Below, piece by piece: positions 17,028 to 26,125 of a DNA stretch of 64,000 nt. How positions within the stretch are numbered: the stretch's first letter is position 1; every line of letters begins with the position of its first letter. This stretch comes from Sulfuricurvum sp. (GTDB taxonomy: Bacteria; Campylobacterota; Campylobacteria; Campylobacterales; Sulfurimonadaceae): contig JAQTLL010000001.1 in the NCBI GenBank assembly GCA_028714915.1, forward strand, positions 248,001 to 312,000. Direction: 5' to 3'. A program made the translations under genes and the position numbers. The notes beneath the pieces were generated by a model that saw nothing but the letters and a program-made list of their open reading frames with translations, had not been told where the DNA came from and made no database searches.

Positions 17028-18237
17028 GATACGCTACCTTTATTTGTGGAAAATCGTCTTTTAGCAATATCTCAGGCTCTGAAAAAGGAGCCAATTTTGC
17101 AAGAAAATTAAGTAAACTCATAATAGGAGAACCGTAGAAAAATTTAATTGAGGTATTGTATAACCACAACTTATCGGCGTAAGCTTTATTGATATAAGCA
17201 ACATCACCTATCCCGTTTTTGTCTCTGTCAAATCCTTCATAATCGTCAAAATAATTTCCTCTCCATTCATTTAGATAAATTTTAGAATTGGGAGTATCAT
17301 TTAATACTGCTTCCATATTTCCCTTTAGAGCATTGGCATAAAAAAGACTTTTTTGCCGTGTTGCATGCAATTGTATCCCGACAGAATTGTATAATATATT
17401 ATTATTTTCATAGATATTGACAGACCCTGGCTGAAAAGGAGAATCATCAATATAAAAACCTCGCGCATTGTGAGTCAGCGTATTATTTAAAATTTTAAAA
17501 TTTGATGATTCTTTCATCCCTATTCCCACACCAAAACCAATTGAATTTTTGATAGTATTACTGATCGCCGTTGTCCCGTTGCTGTACATAAAAAAGATAC
17601 CGACTGAATTATGATCAAATGTATTATTTTGAACCAAATTCTTACCTGCATACATAAAATGAAGCGAATATCGGCAATAGCTGCCATTATTATTCTCAAT
17701 TCTATTTCCGCTTGAATACCAAAAAACCATATCTCTTGATTTAAAGATTGTATTATCTGCAATAGAATTTTCGTTACTGTACCACAATCGTACAGAGTCG
17801 CCTCTCAGTCCTAAATCAACACCCTCTTTTGACGTAATGTAGTTCCGTTCTATTTTAGACATATTTACTTTTTCAAAATCAATACCATAGAGCGAGTCTT
17901 TTATACTATTGTTTAGTATAGCGACAGAAAAACTATCTTTGACAGATATGGCAGAGTCAATGGTGTCAGAATTATTGCCAGACCCTCTAATCGTTAGATT
18001 TTTAAGGGTCACATTTGACGATCTTACCGTGATAACATTCCCTGTTCCGTCACCTTGAATCACGGCATTTTTATCCATACCGTCAATGGTAAGAGGCTTA
18101 TTGATAACAATATTGCCCTTATAAATCCCTTTTGGAAGTTTTATAATGGCACCCTCTGATGCATTGTCAATCGCTTGCTGTAAGACATTCGCCTCCAAGC
18201 TCAAACAAAACAAGAGAAGTACAATTAGATATTTCAT
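17014..18237 (-). CDS. nosD: NosD, periplasmic copper-centre assembly protein
   Basis: The 407-residue protein has a Sec signal peptide (MKYLIVLLLFCLSLEA) and a parallel beta-helix made of repeated strands of the type NSIADNTIFKSRDMVFWYSSGNRIENN, the CASH repeat fold of NosD. A family motif DRDKNGIGDVAY is near residue 340. NosD partners the NosF/NosY transporter and is needed for the CuZ centre of NosZ. It overlaps nosB by 4 bases and nosG by 14. Confidence 0.93.
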   Translation of the reverse strand: MKYLIVLLLFCLSLEANVLQQAIDNASEGAIIKLPKGIYKGNIVINKPLTIDGMDKNAVIQGDGTGNVITVRSSNVTLKNLTIRGSGNNSDTIDSAISVKDSFSVAILNNSIKDSLYGIDFEKVNMSKIERNYITSKEGVDLGLRGDSVRLWYSNENSIADNTIFKSRDMVFWYSSGNRIENNNGSYCRYSLHFMYAGKNLVQNNTFDHNSVGIFFMYSNGTTAISNTIKNSIGFGVGIGMKESSNFKILNNTLTHNARGFYIDDSPFQPGSVNIYENNNILYNSVGIQLHATRQKSLFYANALKGNMEAVLNDTPNSKIYLNEWRGNYFDDYEGFDRDKNGIGDVAYINKAYADKLWLYNTSIKFFYGSPIMSLLNFLAKLAPFSEPEILLKDDFPQIKVAYHGAK

Positions 18238-19001
18238 TGGATTTTTTGTGATTCTTTAGCTTTTGACAGTGCGGCTAAGAGTGAAAAAACAGCAATGATA
18301 AGTAAAATAAAAAATCCAAGAGTCGGATAAGAGTGGGTCGTAAATTGTGCTACTTTGCCATCTCCAAATACGGTAGGCATAAAAGGCTTAATAGTAAAAG
18401 CACCGAAATTTTGCATATTGTGCCCAAACCAATAAAGCCAAGCGGAGTAATCGATAAGAAATCCAAGTGGCAAGATAATTGTGGGCACCATCAAAAGTGA
18501 TGCTGCTTTACTATTGATAAAATTGAACCAAATTATAAATAAAGTAACAAACAAAAGAAAATAAGGGGCAATTTTTCGTTCAAGTACCCCACCGGTATCC
18601 ATTGGATACATACCGATATAGTGATTTATGGTATTCATTTCATGGACGTCACCACTGTAACCATCCAGATGAAAATAAACAGGTATTCCATCTGGAAATG
18701 CCTCTTTTGGATAGTTTGGAGCTTCAAGAGATACATACCAAATGGGAATTGAAGCAACCCCGATTTCAGCTCCCGCATCTATCATCTTTTCCAAATCACC
18801 CGCTACATCCGAAGGCGTTGTATTGCTTACATATCTTTTGGTTTGATAAAGATTCCATACCGTCTTTGAAAATCCCGAAACTTTATCACCTTCACCATTT
18901 TTGATTTTTTCGGCTACTCCATAAAAACTAAAAACGGGAATCGTAAAACTTACACTAAACAAAAAAAGTGCAATAAGTGAGTACAAGACAGATTTTTTCA
19001 T
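18234..19001 (-). CDS. nosB: NosB membrane protein
   Basis: The 255-residue protein has about five membrane helices (one N-terminal, the rest in the C-terminal half) and a periplasmic segment with the block YFHLDGYSGDVHEMNTINHYIGMYPMDTGG. This protein is a marker of clade II nos clusters, as first described in Wolinella, and replaces NosR-type genes by position. Its biochemical role is unknown. The start follows AAAGGTAAATT. It is separated from nosZ by 126 bases that hold a stem-loop, an FNR-type box and a large palindrome. Confidence 0.9.
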   Translation of the reverse strand: MKKSVLYSLIALFLFSVSFTIPVFSFYGVAEKIKNGEGDKVSGFSKTVWNLYQTKRYVSNTTPSDVAGDLEKMIDAGAEIGVASIPIWYVSLEAPNYPKEAFPDGIPVYFHLDGYSGDVHEMNTINHYIGMYPMDTGGVLERKIAPYFLLFVTLFIIWFNFINSKAASLLMVPTIILPLGFLIDYSAWLYWFGHNMQNFGAFTIKPFMPTVFGDGKVAQFTTHSYPTLGFFILLIIAVFSLLAALSKAKESQKIQ

Positions 19002-19020
19002 AATTTACCTTTATGTTTAT

Positions 19021-19053
19021 ATTTACCTATTCTTATAATAAGTATAGGTAAAT
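19021..19053. promoter_or_regulatory. 33-bp near-perfect palindrome before nosB
   Basis: Arms ATTTACCTAT (19021-19030) and ATAGGTAAAT (19044-19053) flank an inner inverted repeat CTTAT-A-ATAAG. Only one pair besides the central base fails to match. It covers the predicted transcription start of the nosB promoter, so it could be an operator or form a hairpin at the very 5' end of the nosB mRNA. Confidence 0.65.
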
Positions 19054-19092
19054 ATACACATTATCATACAATTAAATATTGATTAAAATCAA
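19051..19092 (-). promoter_or_regulatory. FNR/CRP-type class II promoter for nosB-D-G-C1-C2-H-F-L-Y
   Basis: Positions 19079-19092 hold a perfect TTGAT-N4-ATCAA box. Its centre is at 19085.5. A -10 hexamer TATATT (minus strand 19056-19051) lies exactly where a start 41.5 bases downstream of the box centre, near 19044, would need it. This is the geometry of class II activation by FNR-family regulators. Confidence 0.65.
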
Positions 19093-19119
19093 TAAAAGTG
19101 ACATTTCTGCCACTTTTAT
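19092..19119 (-). terminator. Stem-loop after nosZ (partial terminator or mRNA stabiliser)
   Basis: ATAAAAGTG (19092-19100) pairs perfectly over 9 bp with CACTTTTAT (19111-19119) around a 10-base loop, directly after the nosZ stop codon. There is only a weak T-rich tail. It may protect the nosZ message and limit read-through into nosB. Confidence 0.55.
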
Positions 19120-19127
19120 CTCAATTG

Positions 19128-21722
19128 TTACAATAACTCTGCGTTTTTATCAACCCATTTTAGATACTCAATAATATCTTTTATCTCGTTGTCTTTCATG
19201 TTTTGATTTGGCATTCGTAGATTAAAGTAATTAATCATCCCTTTGACATAATCTTCTTCAAATTTGGATTTTGGATTTTTTACAAAATCAGCTACCCATT
19301 GTTCGCCTTTTTCATGTCTTCCTAAAACACCGACCAAGTCTGGTCCAGAACTTACTTTTCCGACAACATGGCAACCTGAACAACCGCCTCGTAAAAATGC
19401 CTCTTCACCTCTTGCAGCAGTAGGTGACATTTTAGAAGAGAGTTCCTTCGCTAAATTGTTTTTTGCTCTAAGTCCTACATCGGCAGTTTTAACCATATAT
19501 TGCCAAATTTGACCTTCCCAAAGTACTGCTTCCTCTAAATCACCTTTTTTGAAGGCTGCATCCGATTTTTTCTTTTCAGCCGGAATTTTTCCATACTGAT
19601 CAAGGGCATCAGTTACGAGAGCTGCAACTTTTGGATATTTCTCAAAATGTTTTTCTTTTAAGAATTTTACAACACTTTGGATTACATCATCTGTTGCTTT
19701 ATTAACGGCTACTGTCTTTTTGTATTCTGCCATCATTTGATCTTTAGTCATTGATTTCATAGCCAATTTTTTTGCAGCTTCATACTTTTTGTTTGGATCT
19801 TTAACTAGCATATAACCCATCATTTCAAGGTGAAGTGCTGAACAAAACTCTGTACAGTAATAAGGATAAATACCTTCTTGATCTGCTTTAAATTTCACTG
19901 AAACTGTTTTTCCAGGCTCAATTGAAGCATGAACATCAAGTCCGTCGATTCCAAAGCCGTGTGTTTCATCTTGTGCACGTTCTAGATTGGTTAGGTAAAT
20001 AGTAACATCATCACCTTTGTTTACCGTAATATGTTCAGGGTTGATATGGCTTCTTACCAACGTTGCATAAACTTTAACGTCTTTGCCGTTTCGAACAATT
20101 TTTTCTTGTCCTGCGAGAGTCATCCCCTCATGCTTAAAGCCTGTTCGGCTGTTTGTACCCATTTTATACGTAACACTAGGTGTTAATTTGCTTGCCGAAA
20201 TCGAAATAACATCATGCGGTTCACCCAGTGGAATTGGCATATCATACAAAAGCTCCATTTTTGAGCCGCTAATGTCGATAAGTTGGTGATTCTGCGGATG
20301 CAAAGGACCAACTGGGTTAAATCTATCAATCGACAGCTTATCAAGTGCTATCGCATAGTGCCCTTTTGGTTTTGTTGATTTACCTTCCATAGAGTCTAAG
20401 TGCCCAATATTGTAGCTGACATTGATTCTGTCTAAGACTTTCATTGTTTTATAGTTCCATTTTACAATTTGACTATCAACATAAAGCGATGTATAAACAA
20501 CACCATCGACTGCATCAAATGTACTATGCAATGGCCCAAGACCTAGTTCTAGTTGACCATGAAGGACTTTTTTCATATCAAGAATAGGAATCCCGTACGG
20601 ATCTTTTGCAATAAATGATTTACTATCAATCGCTTGCTTGATTTTTCTAAAATCATAAACGGAAGCGTGTGTATCCAATTTTCCGCCAACGATAATAAAT
20701 CGTCCATCAGGGTTGACATCCACACCGTGAGGAGATTTTGGTTCAGGAATTAAAAACAGCGCACCGGCTTTTACAGCTGCTGCAATGGTTACAACTCTAT
20801 GATTATTAATAATCATAGTATTTTTTGGATCTTGTACCAATTTTTCAAGTATTTGCCAATTATAGACATGCATATAATCGGTATCATTTCTGCTCATACC
20901 GGCTTCAAAAGGAGGCATCCCCTTTTCAATCCCTCCGGTGTACATTTCACTATTAAATGAATTTGTAAATGCCCAGCCCATAGATTCGCCTTTTCCGGCA
21001 TCACTCAGGTCTTGCATATAAGGAGGTAGTTCAAGTGAAAAAGATGCTTTTTCGTCAATTCGCCCTTTTTTGTGGTCAAATTTCCAAAGTGTAGCCGCAC
21101 CTCTATACGCTTCAGCGTATTCTTCTATTGGATGATACCCATTATCTAAGGGAGCGGCATACTGGCTAGATTCAATAACATATTCAGTATTAGGGGTTAC
21201 AAATGCACCGCCATGCTCACTTTTCAAAATCGGATTGGTTGCAATTTGTACGGTTTCAAAATCGTGAAGACTAATGACCCCGATTCTTGGATTTGCCTTA
21301 TCATTGATAAATAGGTAATCACCCACATATTCACCATTTTTTTCGGTAAATGCAGGGTGGTGTGTATCACCCCAATTTATCTCTTTACCTCTAATATTAC
21401 CTTGTCTAAGAATTTTTTTTGACTCTTCGTCAAAACCGTATCCTTGCCAAGGTTCGGGTGTAAAAACACCAATATATTTGTAAATTCTCATAGAAGGGAC
21501 ACCATAAACAATGACCTGACCAGATTGTCCACCTGAACTAAATACTACAAATTCATCTTTTCTACCCGACGGTTGATATGTTTTAGCGGCTGCCAAAACA
21601 TCCTTTTCTGAAAGCTTTCGTGCTTTCATAACATCTTGTAGAGTATTTGCAGCATAACCAAATTCTGAACCAAGCATTAGCGCACATGTAACTAATGCCG
21701 CTTTTTTTAAGAGCTGTTGCAT
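19128..21722 (-). CDS. nosZ: Nitrous oxide reductase, clade II, with C-terminal cytochrome c domain
   Basis: The 864-residue protein reduces N2O to N2 in the periplasm. The Sec signal (MQQLLKKAALVTCALMLGS) has no twin arginine, the mark of clade II. The seven-bladed propeller carries CuZ histidines including DTHHPAF near residue 120. The cupredoxin domain has the CuA motif CTEFCSALHLEMMGYM from about residue 623. A fused cytochrome c domain with CSGCH is near residue 780, typical of Campylobacterota NosZ and absent from most others. AAGGAG precedes the ATG. It heads the nos operon under its own FNR-type promoter. Confidence 0.97.
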   Translation of the reverse strand: MQQLLKKAALVTCALMLGSEFGYAANTLQDVMKARKLSEKDVLAAAKTYQPSGRKDEFVVFSSGGQSGQVIVYGVPSMRIYKYIGVFTPEPWQGYGFDEESKKILRQGNIRGKEINWGDTHHPAFTEKNGEYVGDYLFINDKANPRIGVISLHDFETVQIATNPILKSEHGGAFVTPNTEYVIESSQYAAPLDNGYHPIEEYAEAYRGAATLWKFDHKKGRIDEKASFSLELPPYMQDLSDAGKGESMGWAFTNSFNSEMYTGGIEKGMPPFEAGMSRNDTDYMHVYNWQILEKLVQDPKNTMIINNHRVVTIAAAVKAGALFLIPEPKSPHGVDVNPDGRFIIVGGKLDTHASVYDFRKIKQAIDSKSFIAKDPYGIPILDMKKVLHGQLELGLGPLHSTFDAVDGVVYTSLYVDSQIVKWNYKTMKVLDRINVSYNIGHLDSMEGKSTKPKGHYAIALDKLSIDRFNPVGPLHPQNHQLIDISGSKMELLYDMPIPLGEPHDVISISASKLTPSVTYKMGTNSRTGFKHEGMTLAGQEKIVRNGKDVKVYATLVRSHINPEHITVNKGDDVTIYLTNLERAQDETHGFGIDGLDVHASIEPGKTVSVKFKADQEGIYPYYCTEFCSALHLEMMGYMLVKDPNKKYEAAKKLAMKSMTKDQMMAEYKKTVAVNKATDDVIQSVVKFLKEKHFEKYPKVAALVTDALDQYGKIPAEKKKSDAAFKKGDLEEAVLWEGQIWQYMVKTADVGLRAKNNLAKELSSKMSPTAARGEEAFLRGGCSGCHVVGKVSSGPDLVGVLGRHEKGEQWVADFVKNPKSKFEEDYVKGMINYFNLRMPNQNMKDNEIKDIIEYLKWVDKNAELL

Positions 21723-21758
21723 TGAGACTCCTTATTTTTTTTCTATCGACAGATAAAC

Positions 21759-21800
21759 ATAATATCACCTTATTAATAAAATAACCTTAATCTACATCAA
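21759..21800 (-). promoter_or_regulatory. FNR/CRP-type class II promoter for nosZ
   Basis: Read on the minus strand, 21800-21787 is TTGATGTAGATTAA, one mismatch from TTGAT-N4-ATCAA. The hexamer TATTAT at 21764-21759, preceded by TGA as an extended -10, falls at -12 to -7 if transcription starts near 21752, which puts the box centre at -41.5. The leader would be about 30 bases and contains the AAGGAG of nosZ. Confidence 0.65.
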
Positions 21801-21954
21801 TATTTAATTAATTATTAACACTAATGTAACAAACAAACATTATAATCAGAAAATTTTCTGCTTTTTTTAAAAAAATAGTATTTTTTGCCAGTGGCTATAG
21901 TAGTTTTATGAGTTTTGAAGGGGCTAGTACATTATAGATAAGGGATGAATAAAT

Positions 21955-21987
21955 TAAAAAAAATAGAGGGATACCCCGAAGGGAATC
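21955..21987 (-). terminator. Intrinsic terminator of rpsL-rpsG-fusA
   Basis: On the minus strand ATTCCC-TTCG-GGGTAT forms a short stem with a UUCG tetraloop, followed by a run of eight Ts (21963-21956). It lies just after the fusA stop codon and faces the nosZ promoter region. Confidence 0.6.
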
Positions 21988-22000
21988 TAAAGAGAGCTAA

Positions 22001-24085
22001 TTAGCTGTTACGCTTTTTGATAATCTCTTCAGCAACGTTACGTGGAACTTCAGCATAGTGATCGAATTCCATAGAATAACTTGCACGTCCTTGTGTCGCT
22101 GAACGAAGATCCGTTGAGTAACCGAACATTTCAGACAATGGTACGAACGCATCAACAATTTTGTTACCTGAACGGTCACCCATATTGTTAACTTGTCCGC
22201 GACGACGGTTAAGGTCACCGATAACGTCACCCATGAAGTTTTCTGGTACTTCTACTTCAACTTTCATCATAGGCTCTAGGATCGCAGGGTTTGCTTTACG
22301 GCAAGCCTCTTTGAATCCCATAGACGCAGCAAGTTTAAATGCCATCTCAGAGGAGTCAACCTCGTGATATGAACCATCATACAAGGTGACTTCGATGTCC
22401 TCGATCGGATAACCCGCGAGAACACCTTTGCCCATTGCCTCTTTACACCCTTTTTCAACGGCAGGAATATACTCTTTTGGAATAACCCCACCCTTGATGT
22501 CATTGTTAAAAGTATAACCCGTACCCGGCTCACCTGGCTTAACGATCAAATAAACGTGACCGAATTGTCCGCGTCCACCTGATTGTTTTGCGTATTTGTA
22601 CTCTTGTTTGACTTCCGCACGGATTGACTCACGGTAAGCAACTTGAGGAGCACCAACTTCTGCTTCGACTTTGAACTCACGAAACATTCGGTCTACAAGG
22701 ATCTCAAGGTGAAGTTCACCCATTCCTGAGATAATTGTTTGACCTGTTTCTTCATCCGTATGAACACGGAAAGATGGATCTTCCGCAGCCAATTTTGCAA
22801 GAGCGATACCCATTTTTTCTTGGTCTGGTTTTGTTTTTGGCTCAACCGCAACCGAGATAACCGGCTCAGGGAAGTGCATACGCTCAAGAACTAGACGCTC
22901 ACGCTCATCACACAACGTATCACCTGTCGTTGTATCTTTAAGACCAACAACCGCACCGATTTCACCCGCGTAGAGAGATTTAATCTCTTCACGTTTGTTC
23001 GCGTGCATTTTTACGATACGTCCGATACGCTCTTTTTTACCTTTGATGGTGTTATAAGCGTACGTACCTGATTCAAGAACACCACGGTATACACGTACGA
23101 AAGTAAGCTGTCCAACGAATGGATCGGTCATAATTTTAAACGCAAGACCGGCAAAAGGAGCATCGTCAGTTGATGCAACTTCTACTTCAACATCTTCATC
23201 ATCTTCCATTGTCCCTTTGATAGCCGCAACTTCAAGAGGAGATGGAAGATAATCGATTACTGCATCCAAAAGAGTCTGAACCCCTTTGTTTTTAAACGCA
23301 GTACCACATGTCATAGGAATAATTTCCATTTTAAGACATCCGGCTTTGATCCCGCGCATAATTTCTTCGTTGCTAAGCTCACCCTCTTCGAAGAATTTCT
23401 CCATCAAAGTATCGTCGCCCTCAGCAGCCGCTTCCATCATTTGTCCACGGTATTTATTAGAAAGCTCAACCATATCCGCAGGAATTTCTTCTTCATGATA
23501 GCTAGAACCCATTGCAGCATCTTCATCCCAAAGGATTGCTTTCATTTTGATCAAATCAACAATACCTTTAAAACCGTCTTCAGCACCGATTGGAAGTTGA
23601 ATAGCAATTGGATTTGCTTTAAGACGAAGACGAATTTGTTCTTCAACGTTATAAAAATCAGCACCGGTTCGGTCCATTTTGTTAACAAAAACCATACGAG
23701 GTACACCATAACGGTTTGCTTGACGCCATACTGTCTCAGATTGTGGCTGAACACCGCCTACTGCACAAAATACAGCAACAGCACCATCAAGAACACGCAT
23801 AGAACGCTCAACTTCAATGGTAAAGTCAACGTGGCCCGGAGTATCGATGATGTTGATTTGTGTATCACGCCATTCACATGTTGTTGCAGCAGAAGTAATC
23901 GTGATACCACGCTCTTGCTCTTGCTCCATCCAGTCCATGGTTGCAGCACCTTCGTGAACCTCACCGATTTTGTGTGAAACACCCGTGTAGAACAAAATAC
24001 GCTCTGTAGTGGTTGTTTTACCCGCGTCAATGTGTGCCGCGATACCGATATTTCTAACGTCTTCTAGTTTGTGGGATCTTGCCAT
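22001..24085 (-). CDS. fusA: Elongation factor G
   Basis: The 694-residue GTPase catalyses ribosomal translocation. It has the P-loop [15 protein letters not shown] near the N-terminus, the switch [14 protein letters not shown], and the EF-G domain IV-V signatures ([29 protein letters not shown]). Length is normal. It is the third gene of the str operon rpsL-rpsG-fusA; tuf is not here but at 42.3-43.5 kb. A UUCG-loop terminator follows. Confidence 0.98.
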   Translation of the reverse strand: MARSHKLEDVRNIGIAAHIDAGKTTTTERILFYTGVSHKIGEVHEGAATMDWMEQEQERGITITSAATTCEWRDTQINIIDTPGHVDFTIEVERSMRVLDGAVAVFCAVGGVQPQSETVWRQANRYGVPRMVFVNKMDRTGADFYNVEEQIRLRLKANPIAIQLPIGAEDGFKGIVDLIKMKAILWDEDAAMGSSYHEEEIPADMVELSNKYRGQMMEAAAEGDDTLMEKFFEEGELSNEEIMRGIKAGCLKMEIIPMTCGTAFKNKGVQTLLDAVIDYLPSPLEVAAIKGTMEDDEDVEVEVASTDDAPFAGLAFKIMTDPFVGQLTFVRVYRGVLESGTYAYNTIKGKKERIGRIVKMHANKREEIKSLYAGEIGAVVGLKDTTTGDTLCDERERLVLERMHFPEPVISVAVEPKTKPDQEKMGIALAKLAAEDPSFRVHTDEETGQTIISGMGELHLEILVDRMFREFKVEAEVGAPQVAYRESIRAEVKQEYKYAKQSGGRGQFGHVYLIVKPGEPGTGYTFNNDIKGGVIPKEYIPAVEKGCKEAMGKGVLAGYPIEDIEVTLYDGSYHEVDSSEMAFKLAASMGFKEACRKANPAILEPMMKVEVEVPENFMGDVIGDLNRRRGQVNNMGDRSGNKIVDAFVPLSEMFGYSTDLRSATQGRASYSMEFDHYAEVPRNVAEEIIKKRNS

Positions 24086-24160
24086 GATAATAGCCTTAAA
24101 AGTAGTTTTAATGGGGGAAATGATAACCCGATCGGGTTATCAAAAGATTACAGGTGACTA

Positions 24161-24646
<486 letters not shown>

Positions 24647-24699
24647 TTAAATTTACTCAAAAAACGGTCACTAAAACCGAATCTTGTTGGGTTAGATGA

Positions 24700-25080
24700 T
24701 TATTTCTTAACCTTAGCTTTTTTCGTTCCGTATTTAGAACGAGATACTTTACGGTCTTTAACACCCGCTGTATCGAGAGCACCACGTACGATATGGTATT
24801 TTACCCCTGGTAAGTCTTTTACACGACCACCACGAACAAGAACGATTGAGTGCTCTTGCAAGTTGTGACCCTCACCACCGATATAACTAATAACTTCAAA
24901 CCCAGAAGTCAAACGAACTTTAGCAACTTTACGAAGAGCCGAGTTAGGTTTTTTAGGGGTTGTAGTATAAACACGAGTACATACTCCACGACGTTGTGGG
25001 CATGACACCAAAGCGGGTGATTTTGATTTTTTCACTACCGCTTGTCGCTCTTTACGAATAAGCTGGTTGATTGTTGGCAT
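24700..25080 (-). CDS. rpsL: 30S ribosomal protein S12
   Basis: The 126-residue protein begins [13 protein letters not shown] and contains [55 protein letters not shown]12 sits at the decoding centre; Lys of KKPNSAL is the classic streptomycin-resistance position and is wild type here. I chose the ATG at 25080 because of the AAGGAGATTGT site before it; the frame continues upstream to 25125 without a better start. It is the first gene of the str operon. Confidence 0.98.
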   Translation of the reverse strand: MPTINQLIRKERQAVVKKSKSPALVSCPQRRGVCTRVYTTTPKKPNSALRKVAKVRLTSGFEVISYIGGEGHNLQEHSIVLVRGGRVKDLPGVKYHIVRGALDTAGVKDRKVSRSKYGTKKAKVKK

Positions 25081-25149
25081 ACAATCTCCTTGTTTTGAAA
25101 TGTTCCAGTAGAATTTTAGATCCACCCGTAGGGGACTAATAAACGCGAA

Positions 25150-25155
25150 ATATTA
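25150..25155 (-). promoter_or_regulatory. Putative -10 element of the rpsL operon
   Basis: TAATAT on the minus strand is followed by TTCGCGT, the same start-site context as the rpmE promoter (TATAATTCGCGT). It lies 70 bases before the rpsL ATG. No convincing -35 box is present. Confidence 0.35.
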
Positions 25156-25218
25156 CCCGATTATTGATTAAATATAGCTTATTTTAAGGAAGGTTTAAAG
25201 GGGGAAGAAGTTATGCTC

Positions 25219-25266
25219 GTCATTCCCGACCTGACCGGGCGAAGTGCCCTTTAGGGTGAATCCAGC
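25219..25266. repeat. REP-like palindrome
   Basis: GTCATTCCCGACCTGACCGG opens the element, which continues with an inserted GGGCGAAGTGCCC hairpin and ends GGTGAATCCAGC. It is a longer variant of the palindromes at 1107, 25999, 28832, 29644 and 30092, and lies just after brnA. Confidence 0.6.
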
Positions 25267-25276
25267 TTTAAATTTT

Positions 25277-25483
25277 TTAGCGAGCAGTTACCATTTCAAT
25301 CAGTTCTTTATCTTTAAACAACAAAGCATTAACAACATGGCTCATATTGGTTTTTTGTTCTTTCGCCAACTTTGCAATAAAGCTTTCAACCTCAGGCTCA
25401 AGATAAACAGGGATATTAAATTGCGCATTCTCATCATAGAACTTACCTCGAACACCTTTTGAAAAATCATACTCTTTTTTCAT
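25277..25483 (-). CDS. brnA: BrnA-like antitoxin (short CopG/RHH-type)
   Basis: From the ATG at 25483 the protein has 68 residues, starting MKKEYDFSKGVRGKFYDENAQFNIPVYLEPEV. It ends in a helix pair that fits a ribbon-helix-helix antitoxin. I chose this start because GGAG lies 7 bases upstream and the ATG follows the toxin stop after one base; the frame could extend to 25534 inside the toxin gene. It would bind BrnT and repress the pair's promoter. Confidence 0.75.
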   Translation of the reverse strand: MKKEYDFSKGVRGKFYDENAQFNIPVYLEPEVESFIAKLAKEQKTNMSHVVNALLFKDKELIEMVTAR

Positions 25484-25484
25484 A

Positions 25485-25778
25485 TCATTGCTCCATATAT
25501 ATTTTTTGCTCATTTTTCGTTGCTTTTCTTGCACTTATCACTCTGACATTACAGTTGTCTTTATCCAAAGCTATGAACGTATGCACAACTACCAATCTCC
25601 TAGTTTTACAATCCATCCCAATCGTCACCCATCGGTCTTCATTCTCACTATGCTCATCATCAAAGATAGAAATAGCATCTTTATCTTTAAATACAGACAC
25701 CGCGCTATCAAAATCAATCTTATGTTTCACGACATTGCTTTTTGCCTTACTTGAATCCCATTCAAAATTATAATTCAA
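25485..25778 (-). CDS. brnT: BrnT-family ribonuclease toxin (DUF497)
   Basis: The 97-residue protein shows the BrnT pattern: FEWDSSKAKSNVVKHKIDFDSAVSVFKDKDAISIFDDEHSENEDRWVTIG, then RLVVVHTFIA and VRVISARKATKNEQKIY. BrnT is a RelE-fold RNase of type II toxin-antitoxin systems. The toxin precedes its antitoxin, the usual BrnTA order. It appears intact, in contrast to the fused BrnT/BrnA remnant at 29.7-30.0 kb. Confidence 0.85.
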   Translation of the reverse strand: MNYNFEWDSSKAKSNVVKHKIDFDSAVSVFKDKDAISIFDDEHSENEDRWVTIGMDCKTRRLVVVHTFIALDKDNCNVRVISARKATKNEQKIYMEQ

Positions 25779-25827
25779 AATGACTCCAAAGAAAATATTT
25801 TCTGAACTTATTGCTATATTCCAAAAT

Positions 25828-26114
25828 TATAGCGCATTTTGTTACTCAATACTACAGCTTCCGTTATCCCGTACTTGATGTCAACGGCGGAGTTAAAATG
25901 GGCAGTATGAAAAGCTGCTAAAAAGTACTTTTTACATAAATGAAGATTGAATACCTGACCCCTTATCTTATAGCGCATTTTGTAGCACTACGGCTTCCGT
26001 CATCCCGTACTTGATACGGGATCCATCGTTTGATAATTCAATTCAGCCTGTCCCCATTATATTTAGCTATGAAATAAGTCTATTTTATAAAAGTGAAGAT
26101 TGAATACCTGACCC
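25828..26114. repeat. Two tandem copies of a ~140-bp intergenic unit
   Basis: This gene-free stretch (25779-26125, 347 bases) contains an imperfect direct repeat. Unit 1 (25828-25962) and unit 2 (25969-26114) both begin TATAGCGCATTTTGT, contain GCTTCCGT-ATCCCGTACTTGAT and end AAGATTGAATACCTGACCC. The second keeps a full REP-like palindrome (ATCCCGTACTTGATACGGGAT, in part), the first has lost the right half. I see no gene in it. Confidence 0.75.
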
Positions 26115-26125
26115 GTATTGTTCTG

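Noticed and set aside
21815..21830. TTAAC-N6-GTAAC near nosZ as an NssR-type binding site
   Set aside because: Known NssR sites have a 4-base spacer and a GTTAA right half; spacing and right half do not match, while the FNR-type box at 21787-21800 fits both sequence and distance.
23441..23977. 178-residue plus-strand open frame inside fusA
   Set aside because: It is antisense to a highly conserved elongation factor gene, has no ribosome binding site of note, and its composition mirrors fusA codons.
25828..26114. Repeated units as a CRISPR array
   Set aside because: There are only two units of about 140 bp with internal differences and no short regular repeats, spacers or cas genes.
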